This document shows positions 55,817 through 64,000 of a stretch of DNA of 64,000 nt, one piece after another. The notes below the pieces were generated by a model. It did not search any database. It was not told where the DNA came from and saw only the letters and a program-made list of their open reading frames with translations. Each line of letters begins with the position of its first letter. Position 1 is the stretch's first letter. Source of the DNA: Pseudomonas sp. AKS31 (GTDB taxonomy: Bacteria > Pseudomonadota > Gammaproteobacteria > Pseudomonadales > Pseudomonadaceae). The position numbers and the translations under genes are program-made. The stretch is taken from assembly GCF_023634765.1 (NCBI RefSeq), contig NZ_JAMLFX010000006.1, positions 148,180 to 212,179 of the forward strand, in the 5' to 3' direction.

Positions 55817-56187
55817 CTTTCAATCTCCCACGCACGACGCGCTCACAGGCGCGCTCGTCGATCAGACACTCACGCTGGATTGCGTGTTGGTTCAGGTCGT
55901 GCGGCGCGCCGATTGGTCGGCAGGTACGCAGGGGGATGACTTTATAGCTATAAGAATTGGAAATTAAATACCGTTAATGAATAACGATATGGCGAATGGT
56001 GAGGAATGGACTGGATAGTGAGTGACGGTTTTTGTCACTTCCTGACAGGGATGTGGTGTTGGGACTGGCGCCATCGCTGGCAAGCCAGCTCCCACAGGTT
56101 TCTCGGCTGGAACACTAACATGTGTCCGACACAGAAACTTGTGGGAGCTGGCTTGCCAGCGATGAGGCCGGAGAGACCAACGAAGAT
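55817..56187. promoter_or_regulatory. Upstream region of the dioxygenase operon with palindrome
   Basis: There are no genes in these 371 bases. An AT-rich stretch holds the perfect 12-base palindrome TTATAGCTATAA at 55942-55953, about 125 bases upstream of the dioxygenase start, a fair candidate for a LysR-type (for example CysB-like) site. The right part contains a REPIN (56072-56164) next to the lapC stop codon. Confidence 0.5.
56072..56164. repeat. REPIN (family B) next to lapC
   Basis: Arms CATCGCTGGCAAGCCAGCTC and its complement around a unique centre, 24 bases past the lapC stop codon. Confidence 0.9.
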
Positions 56188-57555
56188 CTAGCGCTCGTGC
56201 AACGCCTCGGCCCGCGCCCGGATGATCGGCTTGAGCAGATAACTCAGCACCGACTTCTTGCCGGTAATGATGTCCACCGACGCGACCATCCCCGGGATGA
56301 TCAGCAGCGGCTTTTCATCCGTACCCAGATGACTGCGCTCGGTGCGTACCTTGATGATGTAGTAGGTGGTTTTCTTGTCTTCATCGGTAATGGTGTCGGC
56401 GCCGATCTGCTCAAGCTTGGCTTTGAGGCCGCCGTAGATGGTGTAGTCGTAGGCAGTGAACTTGACGATCGCTTCCTGCCCCGGATGCAGGAAGGCAATG
56501 TCTTGCGGGCGGATCTTCGCTTCGACCAGCAAGGTGTCATCCAGCGGTACGATTTCAACCATGTCGCTGCCCGGCTGGATCACGCCGCCGATGGTGTTGA
56601 CCAACAACTTGTTGACGATACCGCGCACCGGCGATGTCACCAGCGTGCGGCTGACCCGGTCTTCCAGTGCCTTGCCGGTGGCTTGGGCCTTGTTCAGGTC
56701 GGTGCGGGCTTCGTTGAGTTGGGTCAGCGCTTCACTGCGGAATTTGCCGCGGGTTTCGTCAATCTTGCGCTGCACTTCCTTGATCGCCGATTCGGCACGC
56801 GGAATCGCCAGCGTGGTGGCGTCGAGCTGACCACGGGTTTCCACCTCGGCACGCTTGAGCCGCAGCACTTCCACCGGGGACACCGCGCCCTGCGCCACCA
56901 GCGGCTCGGACATGTTGATTTCCTGGCGTTGCAGGCCGAGTTGCTGGCGGTACTGCGCCTGCTTGGAGCTGAATTCGCGAAGCTCTTGCTGACGCTGGAT
57001 CAACTGCTCCTGCAAACCCCCGATCTCGTCGTGCAGTTGCTGACGGCGGCTGATGTACAGCGACTCTTCGCTTTTTGCCTGGCCCGGCACGGCTTTGAGC
57101 ACGTCCTCGGGAAAATTCAGCGGACGGTCGTCGACTTCAGCGCTAAGACGCTCGACGCGCAGCAGCATCGACAGGCGATCGGCCTCGGTTTCGCCGACGT
57201 TGGAAGCAAATCGCGTGTCGTCGAGGCGAATCAGCGGCGCGCCGGCCTCGACAATCTGGCCTTCCTTGACGAACAGTTCGGAGATGATCCCGCCTTCGAG
57301 GTTCTGGATTTTCTGGATCTTCGACGACGGAATCGCCTTGCCGTCGCCCTTGGTCACTTCGTCGATCACAGCGAAGTTGGCCCACAGCAACAGGAAAATA
57401 AAGAAGCCTATGATCGCCCAGATGGTCAGGCGCACGACGCGCGGGGCGTCTTCGATCAGCGCTTTGTTGACCTCCGGCAGCGGCTGGCCCTGCAACGATG
57501 CCGAGCCTTTGAAGTAGCGACGGATCGAATCCTTGAAACCCGACTTAAGCAACAC
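56188..57555 (-). CDS. lapC: LapC, membrane-fusion protein of the LapA type I secretion system
   Basis: 455 residues of the HlyD family: one membrane anchor at about 42-62, a lipoyl half (QNLEGGIISELFVKEGQIVE), a long coiled coil (about 110-280) and a second half (TLVTSPVRGIVNKLLVNTIG), ending with SYLLKPIIRARAEALHER. It bridges LapB and LapE. The start is GTG, overlapping the lapB end by 11 bases, with GGGG upstream. Confidence 0.95.
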   Translation of the reverse strand: MLLKSGFKDSIRRYFKGSASLQGQPLPEVNKALIEDAPRVVRLTIWAIIGFFIFLLLWANFAVIDEVTKGDGKAIPSSKIQKIQNLEGGIISELFVKEGQIVEAGAPLIRLDDTRFASNVGETEADRLSMLLRVERLSAEVDDRPLNFPEDVLKAVPGQAKSEESLYISRRQQLHDEIGGLQEQLIQRQQELREFSSKQAQYRQQLGLQRQEINMSEPLVAQGAVSPVEVLRLKRAEVETRGQLDATTLAIPRAESAIKEVQRKIDETRGKFRSEALTQLNEARTDLNKAQATGKALEDRVSRTLVTSPVRGIVNKLLVNTIGGVIQPGSDMVEIVPLDDTLLVEAKIRPQDIAFLHPGQEAIVKFTAYDYTIYGGLKAKLEQIGADTITDEDKKTTYYIIKVRTERSHLGTDEKPLLIIPGMVASVDIITGKKSVLSYLLKPIIRARAEALHER

Positions 57556-59710
57556 TGATCTGCCCCTTCTTCAACGCTTCCATCACGGCGGCTTTCGGGC
57601 CATCGGCGAGAATCTGCCCACGGTCGACCACCAGCAGGCGATCCACCAGCGACAGCAGCGACGCCCGGTGCGTCACCAGCACCACGGTCTTGTTTTCAAT
57701 CACCGCCGCGAGGCGTTGCTTGAGGCGTTCTTCACCGGTGTTGTCCATCGCACTGGTTGGCTCGTCCATCAACAGGATCGGCGGATTGAGCAACAGCGCC
57801 CGGGCCAGTGCAACGTTCTGCCGCTGACCACCGGAAAGGTTCTGCCCGCGTTCGCCGACTTGCAGCTCATAACCTTGCGGGTGCAGACGGGCGAATTCGT
57901 GGACGCCGGCCAGTTCGGCCGCCTGCAGGACCAGTTCGTCTTCGACATAACGCGCGCCGGAGACAAGGTTGTCACGCAGGGTGCCGGCCAGCAGTTGAAT
58001 GTCTTGCGGCACGTAGCCGATGTTGTAGCGCAGTTCGCTGACGTCGATCTGGCGGATATCCACACCGTCGACCAGCAACGAACCGTCGTCCGGCTGATAC
58101 AGGCCGACCAGCAGTTTCGCCAGCGAGCTCTTGCCCGAGCCGCTGCGGCCGATGATGCCGATCTTCTCGCCGGGACGGATCACCAGGTTGATGTTCTTCA
58201 GCGCCGGGTTCTGCTGTTCCGGGTAGGTGAAGCTGAGCTGGCGGCATTCGATTGCACCTTGCAGGACCTTGCGGCTCAGCGGGCGCTCTTCGAAATTGCG
58301 CTCTTGCGGCAGTTCCATCATCTGGTCGACCGAGGTCATGGTCACTCGTGCCTGCTGGTAACGCGTCAACAGACCGGACAGCGAGGCCAACGGGCTGAGG
58401 GCGCGGCCGCTGAGCATGTAGCAGGCAATCAGACCGCCCATGCTCAGGTTGCCGGCGATGATCTGGTAGACGCCGAAGACGATCATGATCACCCCGGCCA
58501 GTTGCTGGATCAGCAGGGTGATGTTCATCGCCAGACCGGAGAGCATTTTCACTCGCAGCTCGAGGCGGCTGAGGGTGCCGATGGTCTGTTCCCACTGATA
58601 CTGGCGTTCGCTTTCGGCATTGTTGACCTTCACCGCGTCGAGGCCGGCGAGGGTTTCGATCAGGCTCGACTGGCGCTCGGCACCGAGGGCCATGGTGCGC
58701 TCCATGGTCGCCACCAGCGGTTTCTGCAACGCGTAGCCGATCAGCAAGGCAATCGGGAAAGCCAACACCGGAATCCACACCAGATGCCCGCCGAGAATAG
58801 CAATGACGATGAAGATGAGGATGGTGAACGGCAGATCGATCAGGCTGGTCAGGGTCAGCGAGGCGAGGAAGTCGCGCAGGCTCTGAAACTCATGGATGTT
58901 CTGCGCAAAGCTGCCGACCCGCGCCGGGCGGTATTTCATGGCCATGCCGACGATGCGCTCGAACAGCGTCGCGGAGATGATCAGGTCGGTTTTCTTCCCG
59001 GCCAGATCCAGGCACAAACTGCGCAGGCTCTTGAGGACCAGGTCAAAGATATAGGCGCCGGTGATACCCAGCGCCAGCACCCACAGGGTCGCTTCGGCCT
59101 GGTTCGGCACCACGCGGTCGTAGACGTTCATCACGAACAGCGGCGCGGCCATGGCGATGATGTTGATCAGGAAACTCGCGGCGATCGCATCGGCGTACAG
59201 CCAGCGCGAACGCTTGAGGGTGTCGCGGAACCACGAACGCGCACGTGGAATCAGCGTGCCGTGATTGACGTCGAATTTGTGTTGCGGCTGGGCGAAGAAG
59301 ACTTTGCCGGTGTAGTCGTCAGCGAGCAATTCGCGGCTGACGATGGACTCGCCGCCGTCGGTTTCGCTGAGCAGCACCCGCGCTTCGTTGTCCCCCTGCC
59401 AACCGAGCAGGACAGCGCTGCGACCATCCTTGAGCAGCAGCAACGCCGGCATGGCGATCGCCGGAATTTCTTCCAGTTTGCGCTGCAGCACGCGACCTTG
59501 CAGGCCGGCGCGAGCCGCCGCGCGGGGCAGCAGCTCGACACTCAGGCGTTGTTTGGGCAGCGGCAGGCCGGTGGTCAGCATCGCCGCGCTGGCGGGTTTC
59601 TGATGGAGCATGCAAAGGGCGAGCAGACCGTCCAGTAACGGATCGTCGTGCAACGCGCGTGGATCATGACTGAGTTGAACTCGACTGACTTCTGATTCCA
59701 CGCTCGACAC
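57545..59710 (-). CDS. lapB: LapB, ABC exporter of the LapA type I secretion system
   Basis: 721 residues. The N-terminal 140 residues are a C39-like domain; the usual catalytic-cysteine context of C39 peptidases is absent, so it is a docking rather than a cleaving domain. Membrane segments are at about 165-430, and the ATPase follows, with Walker A GRSGSGKSS, signature LSGGQRQNVALARAL and Walker B ILLMDEPTSAMD. It powers LapA export. GTG 59710 is the first start; GTG 59701, giving MESEVSRVQL, is a good alternative. Confidence 0.95.
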   Translation of the reverse strand: MSSVESEVSRVQLSHDPRALHDDPLLDGLLALCMLHQKPASAAMLTTGLPLPKQRLSVELLPRAAARAGLQGRVLQRKLEEIPAIAMPALLLLKDGRSAVLLGWQGDNEARVLLSETDGGESIVSRELLADDYTGKVFFAQPQHKFDVNHGTLIPRARSWFRDTLKRSRWLYADAIAASFLINIIAMAAPLFVMNVYDRVVPNQAEATLWVLALGITGAYIFDLVLKSLRSLCLDLAGKKTDLIISATLFERIVGMAMKYRPARVGSFAQNIHEFQSLRDFLASLTLTSLIDLPFTILIFIVIAILGGHLVWIPVLAFPIALLIGYALQKPLVATMERTMALGAERQSSLIETLAGLDAVKVNNAESERQYQWEQTIGTLSRLELRVKMLSGLAMNITLLIQQLAGVIMIVFGVYQIIAGNLSMGGLIACYMLSGRALSPLASLSGLLTRYQQARVTMTSVDQMMELPQERNFEERPLSRKVLQGAIECRQLSFTYPEQQNPALKNINLVIRPGEKIGIIGRSGSGKSSLAKLLVGLYQPDDGSLLVDGVDIRQIDVSELRYNIGYVPQDIQLLAGTLRDNLVSGARYVEDELVLQAAELAGVHEFARLHPQGYELQVGERGQNLSGGQRQNVALARALLLNPPILLMDEPTSAMDNTGEERLKQRLAAVIENKTVVLVTHRASLLSLVDRLLVVDRGQILADGPKAAVMEALKKGQISVA

Positions 59711-59735
59711 TCTTTGACAGTTGAAAAGGGATAAC

Positions 59736-61088
59736 TCAATTCATCCCAGGCAGCTGGACCTTGGGCTTCACGTCGTTCTGCACAACGGATGCCAACGGTG
59801 CGACCACTCCCTGGCTTCTGAGCAACTCGCCCATGGTCGCCTTGATTCGGTACTGAGTAAATAACTGAATGTTTTTGATTTCCGCCAGGCGCCGCGAAGC
59901 GGTGAACAACTCGTTTTCGCTGTCGAGCAAATCGAGCAGAGTACGTTCGCCGAGGCTGAACTGACGCTGGTAAGCGGTGCGCACCGAGGTGCTGTGGTCG
60001 ACGTATTGCTGAGCGATCGGCACCTGCGCGTTAGCGTTGTTCAGGGCGTTCCAGGCCAGACCGAGTTCTTCGTTCAACTGACGCAGGGCGTTGTTGCGGA
60101 TATCCAGCGCCTGGTTCGACAGGTACGACTTGGATTCCAGATCAGCCTTGTTGCTGCCACCGGAATAGAGGTTGAAGCGCATGCGCAGCATGGCCTGCCA
60201 TTCGTTGTTGTGGCCGTTCTGGCCGTCGAGATCGTTGTCGGCGGTGCGACCCAGTTCGGCGTCGAAACGTGGGTAGAAGGTCGACTTGGCGGTTTCGTAC
60301 TGTTTTTCGGCAGCGGCGATGTCGGACTCGGCGGAGCGCAGGATCGGGCTGTTTTCCAGCATCTGCTGGCGCGCTTCATTGAGGTTGGCCGGCATCATCG
60401 CCATGAACGGCGCAGGACGCTCGAGTTGATCAGGCATTTGCCCGACCGCGCTGAGGAAGTTGGTTTCCGAGTCGGCCAGATTGGTCTGTTCGGTGATCAG
60501 GTTGTTGCGGGCCTGAGCCATCCGCGCTTCTGCCTGATCGAGGTCGGCACCGCTGCCGACGCCGCGCTGGGTGCGCAATTGGATCTGGTCATAAATGCGC
60601 TGGTGACTCTTGAGGTTTTCTTCGGCCAGACGCACGAATTCGCGGCGGGTCAGCACGTCGAGATACACCTGAGCGACGGTCAGCGCGGTGCGCTCGGAAG
60701 TGCCGAGCAGCGAGTACGCGCGGGAGTTAACGGTGGCTTGTTGACGCCCTACTTCACTGGAGGTCGCAAAACCGTCAAAAACCATTTGCGAGAGACGTAA
60801 ACTTGACTCGCTGCGGTTCAGGGTCTCCCAGTGGTTACCGCCGCCATTGGCGCGGGTAGTGACGCTGTCGGTGCCTTCACGACCATAACCGCCGAGCAGA
60901 TCGACCTTCGGCAGGTATCCACCTTTCGCCGCTCTTAATTGATAATCCGCAGCCAAACGACTGTTCACCCCTGCCTGGATTTCCGGATGAACATCCAGTG
61001 CCTGCTGCATGGCTTCTGGTAAGGATTGTGCTTGTACCAAAGAGGCGGCGAGAGCGAAGGGTACGGCGAAAAGCAGGGGCGAACGCAT
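59736..61088 (-). CDS. lapE: LapE, TolC-like outer-membrane channel for LapA
   Basis: 450 residues. A Sec signal (MRSPLLFAVPFALAASLVQA) is followed by a TolC fold with DVHPEIQAGVNSRLAADYQL in repeat one and GLAWNALNNANAQVPIAQQY in repeat two. There is no lipobox, unlike the other three OMFs in the window. It is the first gene of lapE-lapB-lapC, divergent from lapA. In other strains LapE also retains LapA at the cell surface. Confidence 0.95.
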   Translation of the reverse strand: MRSPLLFAVPFALAASLVQAQSLPEAMQQALDVHPEIQAGVNSRLAADYQLRAAKGGYLPKVDLLGGYGREGTDSVTTRANGGGNHWETLNRSESSLRLSQMVFDGFATSSEVGRQQATVNSRAYSLLGTSERTALTVAQVYLDVLTRREFVRLAEENLKSHQRIYDQIQLRTQRGVGSGADLDQAEARMAQARNNLITEQTNLADSETNFLSAVGQMPDQLERPAPFMAMMPANLNEARQQMLENSPILRSAESDIAAAEKQYETAKSTFYPRFDAELGRTADNDLDGQNGHNNEWQAMLRMRFNLYSGGSNKADLESKSYLSNQALDIRNNALRQLNEELGLAWNALNNANAQVPIAQQYVDHSTSVRTAYQRQFSLGERTLLDLLDSENELFTASRRLAEIKNIQLFTQYRIKATMGELLRSQGVVAPLASVVQNDVKPKVQLPGMN

Positions 61089-61445
61089 GATAGGAATATC
61101 CCAGAACTTCTTGTCTTGAATCACAGCAAAACTTGGCGCTGCGTCGGATGATGGCAACCAGATTGACCGTATGTCGGAAAGTTCAAAACAGGAACTGGAT
61201 CACACGCTGAAGGACAGGTCGCCGCGGAAATATCAATGTGACATTAGTGGGGCGATTGTTTAGGATGGCACCCAGAAGGTCAATAGTTTGGCATAAAGTT
61301 AATAGCGAAAGAATCTAGCCAAATTATTGACGATTAGACGCGTCAAACTTGTTTCGCAAATTTTTAAAGTACGTCCAGACTGAATCGGCATCCATGCCAT
61401 CAAGTCCATGGAAGTCAACTGAACGTGACACCCGGAGAGTCTTCA
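61089..61445. promoter_or_regulatory. lapE-lapA divergent regulatory region with two FleQ-like boxes
   Basis: 357 bases, AT-rich in the middle. GTCAATAGTTTGGC at 61279-61292 (plus) and GTCAATAATTTGGC at 61318-61331 (minus, read there as gccaaattattgac) resemble the FleQ box described in Pseudomonas (GTCaNTAAAtTGAC). They face each other across 25 bases. FleQ with c-di-GMP is known to control lap genes in relatives; binding here is inferred. Confidence 0.55.
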
Positions 61446-64000
61446 ATGAGCAGTGTTGTTGCCATCGTCAAAAGCATTGTCGGTCAGGTATTCGTGGTGT
61501 CCCCAGAGGGCGTACGCCGCGTACTCGTTGAAGGCGACCGACTGTTTGTCGGCGACCAGATCGACACCGGTCTTTCCGGCGCCGTGTCGCTTGAACTGGC
61601 CGATGGCCGCACCCTTGATCTGGGCCGTGAAACCCAGTGGAGCGCCAACGCGCCCGACTCCAGCACTGACCTGGCAGAAGCCACCGCGCAGGCCGCGCCG
61701 TCGGTAGCCGAACTGCAGCAAGCCATCGCCGCCGGTGTCGACCCGACCACCGCGCTGGATGCCACCGCTGCCGGCCCGAGCGCCGCCGGCACGGGCGGTG
61801 CGGCCGGGGGTGGTCACAGCTTCGTCATGCTCGACGCCACCGCTGGCCGCGTTGACCCGACCATTGGCTTCCCGACCGCAGGCATCAACGCTGCCGGCCA
61901 GGCCGCGCAAAACATCACCGCTGGCCAGACCACCGATACCACCACCAACGCCCTGCGTGACTCGACCCTGAGCCTCAGCGCCACGCCGTCCATCACCGAA
62001 GCCGGCGGCGTGCTGGTGTACACCGCGACCCTGACCCAGGCGCCGCTGACCGACCTGACCATCACCCTGTCGAACGGCGCGGTGATTGTGATTCCGGCAG
62101 GCGCAACCACCGGCACCGTCAATGTGCCGCTGGCGCCGAACGACACCGTTTATAACGACCCGACCCAGATCGACGTGACTGTCACCGGCACCACCGGCGG
62201 CAATGGCATCACCGTGACGCCGCCGACCACTCCGGCGACGACCCAGGTCACCGACACCATCGACACCACCACCGTCACCCTGACGGCCGGGCCGAGTGTC
62301 ACCGAAGGCGGACAGATTACCTACACCGCGACCCTGACCAACCCGGCGCAAACCCCGGTGACCGTCACCTTGTCGAACGGCTCGACCATCACCATCGGTG
62401 CCGGCCAGACCACCGGCACGGTCAACGTGCCGACCCCGGCCAACGACGTCTATAACAACGGCAGCACTGTCACCACGACGATTACCGGTGCCACTGGCGG
62501 CAACTTCGAAAACCTGGTGCCGAACCCGACGCCAGCGGTGACCACCATCACCGATTCGATCGACACCACCAACTTGACCCTGACCGCCACCGGCACAGTG
62601 GTCGAAGGCGGCCAGATCACCTACACCGCGACCCTGACCAACCCGGCGCAAACCCCGGTGACCGTCACCCTGTCTAACGGTTCGACCATCACCATTGAAG
62701 CCGGCCAGACCTCCGGCACCGTCAACGTGCCAACCGCGCCGAACGACGTCTACAACAATGGCGGCACCGTCAGCACCACCATTACAGGCGCCACCGGCGG
62801 CAACTTTGAAAGTCTGGTGCCGAACACCACGCCAGCCACCACCACCGTTACCGATTCGATCGACACCACCAGCGTGAGCCTCACCGCCACCGGTACGGTC
62901 GTCGAAGGCGGCCAGATCACCTACACCGCGACGCTGACCAACGCCGCGCAAACCCCGGTGACCATCACCCTGTCGAACGGCTCGACCATCACCATTGACG
63001 CCGGCAAGACCACGGGCTCGGTCAACGTGCCGACAGCGGCCAACGACGTTTACAACAATGGCAGCACCGTCAGCACCACCATCACCGGTACTTCCGGCGG
63101 CAATTTCGAAAACCTGGTGCCGAACACGACGCCAGCGACCACAACCATTACCGACTCGATCGACGACACCAATCTGTCGCTGACGGCTACCGGCACCGTG
63201 GCTGAAGGCGGTTCGATTGTTTACACCGCGACCTTGACCAACCCGGCCGGCACGCCAGTCACCGTGACCCTGAGCAACGGCTCGGTGATCACCATCGAAG
63301 CGGGTAAAACCACTGGCACCGTGACCGTTCCAGCGCCAGCCGACGACGTTTATAAAGACTCCGGCAAAGTCGAAGTCACCATCAAGGACGCCACCGGCGG
63401 CAACTTCGAAAACCTGGTGCCGAGCACCACGCCAGCCGTGACCGAAGTGACTGACACCATCGACACGTCGACCGTGAAACTGACGGCTGACACCTCGGTG
63501 GCAGAAGGTGGCACCGTCACCTACACCGCCACCGTCGGCGCGCCGGTCACCGGCTCGCCTGTCATCGTGACCCTGGCCAACGGTCAGAGTATTACGATTG
63601 AAGTCGGCAAAACCACCGGCACCGTGACCACCACCGCCCCTAACGATGCGTTGGCCGGCAATGCGCCGCTGACCAACTCGATCACCGGCGTTTCCGGTGG
63701 TAATTACGAAGATCTGGTGGCCGACAAGACCCCGGTTTCGACCAGCGTTACCGATGTCGCCGACACCACCAACCTGTTGCTGAGCGCGACCGGTTCCGTG
63801 GCTGAGGGTGGTTCGATCGTTTACACCGCGACGCTGACCAATCCGGCCGGCACGCCAGTCACTGTGACCCTGAGCAACGGCTCGGTGATCACCATTGAAG
63901 CGGGCAAGACCACCGGCACCGTGACCGTTCCTGCGCCAGCCGATGATGTCTATAAAGACGCCGGCAAAGTCGAAGTGACCATCAAGGATGTGTCCGGCGG
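61446..64000 (+). CDS. lapA: LapA, giant cell-surface biofilm adhesin (5' part)
   Basis: Open for 851 codons to the window end. The N-terminal retention module (MSSVVAIVKSIVGQVFVV, GDRLFVGDQIDTG) should plug LapE. The LapG cleavage motif TAAG is at residues 107-110, so the cut would fall between A108 and A109 (61769/61770). From about residue 172, tandem repeats of near 100 residues begin, each with EGGQITYTATLTN, VTLSNGSTITI and VYNNG; six and a half are inside the window. The ATG follows CGGAGAG. The C-terminal Calx-beta/VWA/RTX parts lie beyond the window. Confidence 0.96.
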   Translation, partial: MSSVVAIVKSIVGQVFVVSPEGVRRVLVEGDRLFVGDQIDTGLSGAVSLELADGRTLDLGRETQWSANAPDSSTDLAEATAQAAPSVAELQQAIAAGVDPTTALDATAAGPSAAGTGGAAGGGHSFVMLDATAGRVDPTIGFPTAGINAAGQAAQNITAGQTTDTTTNALRDSTLSLSATPSITEAGGVLVYTATLTQAPLTDLTITLSNGAVIVIPAGATTGTVNVPLAPNDTVYNDPTQIDVTVTGTTGGNGITVTPPTTPATTQVTDTIDTTTVTLTAGPSVTEGGQITYTATLTNPAQTPVTVTLSNGSTITIGAGQTTGTVNVPTPANDVYNNGSTVTTTITGATGGNFENLVPNPTPAVTTITDSIDTTNLTLTATGTVVEGGQITYTATLTNPAQTPVTVTLSNGSTITIEAGQTSGTVNVPTAPNDVYNNGGTVSTTITGATGGNFESLVPNTTPATTTVTDSIDTTSVSLTATGTVVEGGQITYTATLTNAAQTPVTITLSNGSTITIDAGKTTGSVNVPTAANDVYNNGSTVSTTITGTSGGNFENLVPNTTPATTTITDSIDDTNLSLTATGTVAEGGSIVYTATLTNPAGTPVTVTLSNGSVITIEAGKTTGTVTVPAPADDVYKDSGKVEVTIKDATGGNFENLVPSTTPAVTEVTDTIDTSTVKLTADTSVAEGGTVTYTATVGAPVTGSPVIVTLANGQSITIEVGKTTGTVTTTAPNDALAGNAPLTNSITGVSGGNYEDLVADKTPVSTSVTDVADTTNLLLSATGSVAEGGSIVYTATLTNPAGTPVTVTLSNGSVITIEAGKTTGTVTVPAPADDVYKDAGKVEVTIKDVSG
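61959..64000 (+). repeat. About 300-bp tandem repeats of lapA
   Basis: Direct repeats of close to 300 bp begin near 61959 and continue past the window. Units starting near 62556, 62856 and 63156 are very similar in DNA sequence, and the unit near 63156 recurs almost exactly near 63756 with a divergent unit between them. Confidence 0.88.

Noticed and set aside
57545-59710. LapB as a bacteriocin-type exporter with C39 peptidase activity
   Set aside because: The N-terminal domain lacks the C39 catalytic cysteine context, and its neighbours are LapE, LapC and LapA.

Overview
The window looks like a chromosomal segment of a Pseudomonas of the P. fluorescens group. Evidence: GC-rich DNA with Pseudomonas-style REP palindromes of three families, a gabDT pair, the pgaABCD operon, and at the right edge the LapA adhesin with its LapE/LapB/LapC secretion machine. 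The LapA cleavage motif TAAG lies at residues 107-110, the position I recall for P. fluorescens Pf0-1.

Layout. 0-10.4 kb: an REC-HDOD signalling protein, gabT and gabD (GABA use), tRNA-Arg(CCG), a small acidic protein, a VWA lipoprotein / ECF sigma / membrane anti-sigma-like cluster, a periplasmic PEBP protein and a Rieske-flavoprotein reductase. 10.4-16.8 kb: complete pgaABCD operon for poly-N-acetylglucosamine. 17-24.7 kb: a YdgA-type DUF945 protein, a membrane protein, and a tightly overlapping MarR-FUSC-DUF1656-HlyD-OMF efflux operon. 24.7-27.7 kb: a Phd/RelE toxin-antitoxin pair with a perfect palindromic operator, DUF2789, a YbaK-type deacylase and an NfeD/slipin pair.

27.6-46.5 kb is the most unusual part. 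One strand carries a membrane glycosyltransferase, a sulfotransferase, a 2129-residue repeat protein (LEPRMLFDGA motif, DUF4347-like domain, Gly-rich region, 13 Ig-like repeats), a TolC-type lipoprotein, an APS kinase, an Asp/Asn beta-hydroxylase with a Nif11-like tail, and a second sulfotransferase. Beyond a divergent tail-collar/DUF6916 pair lies an operon of three periplasmic adaptors, one of which is a PqqD-like/M50 protease/HlyD fusion. Together these suggest a pathway that makes PAPS, sulfates and hydroxylates a product, and exports it through TolC. No ABC ATPase is present in the locus. The layout recalls the Xanthomonas rax sulfated-peptide system, but the parts are different. I know of no experimental description of it.

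46.5-56 kb: a NYN-domain gene behind a structured leader, an EmrAB-OMF efflux operon whose outer-membrane gene carries an in-frame REPIN insertion, a LysR regulator, and a taurine-like dioxygenase/ABC operon lacking a binding protein. 56-64 kb: lapE-lapB-lapC divergent from lapA, which runs off the window. Two matrix systems (PGA and LapA) and a third candidate giant surface protein thus sit within about 54 kb.
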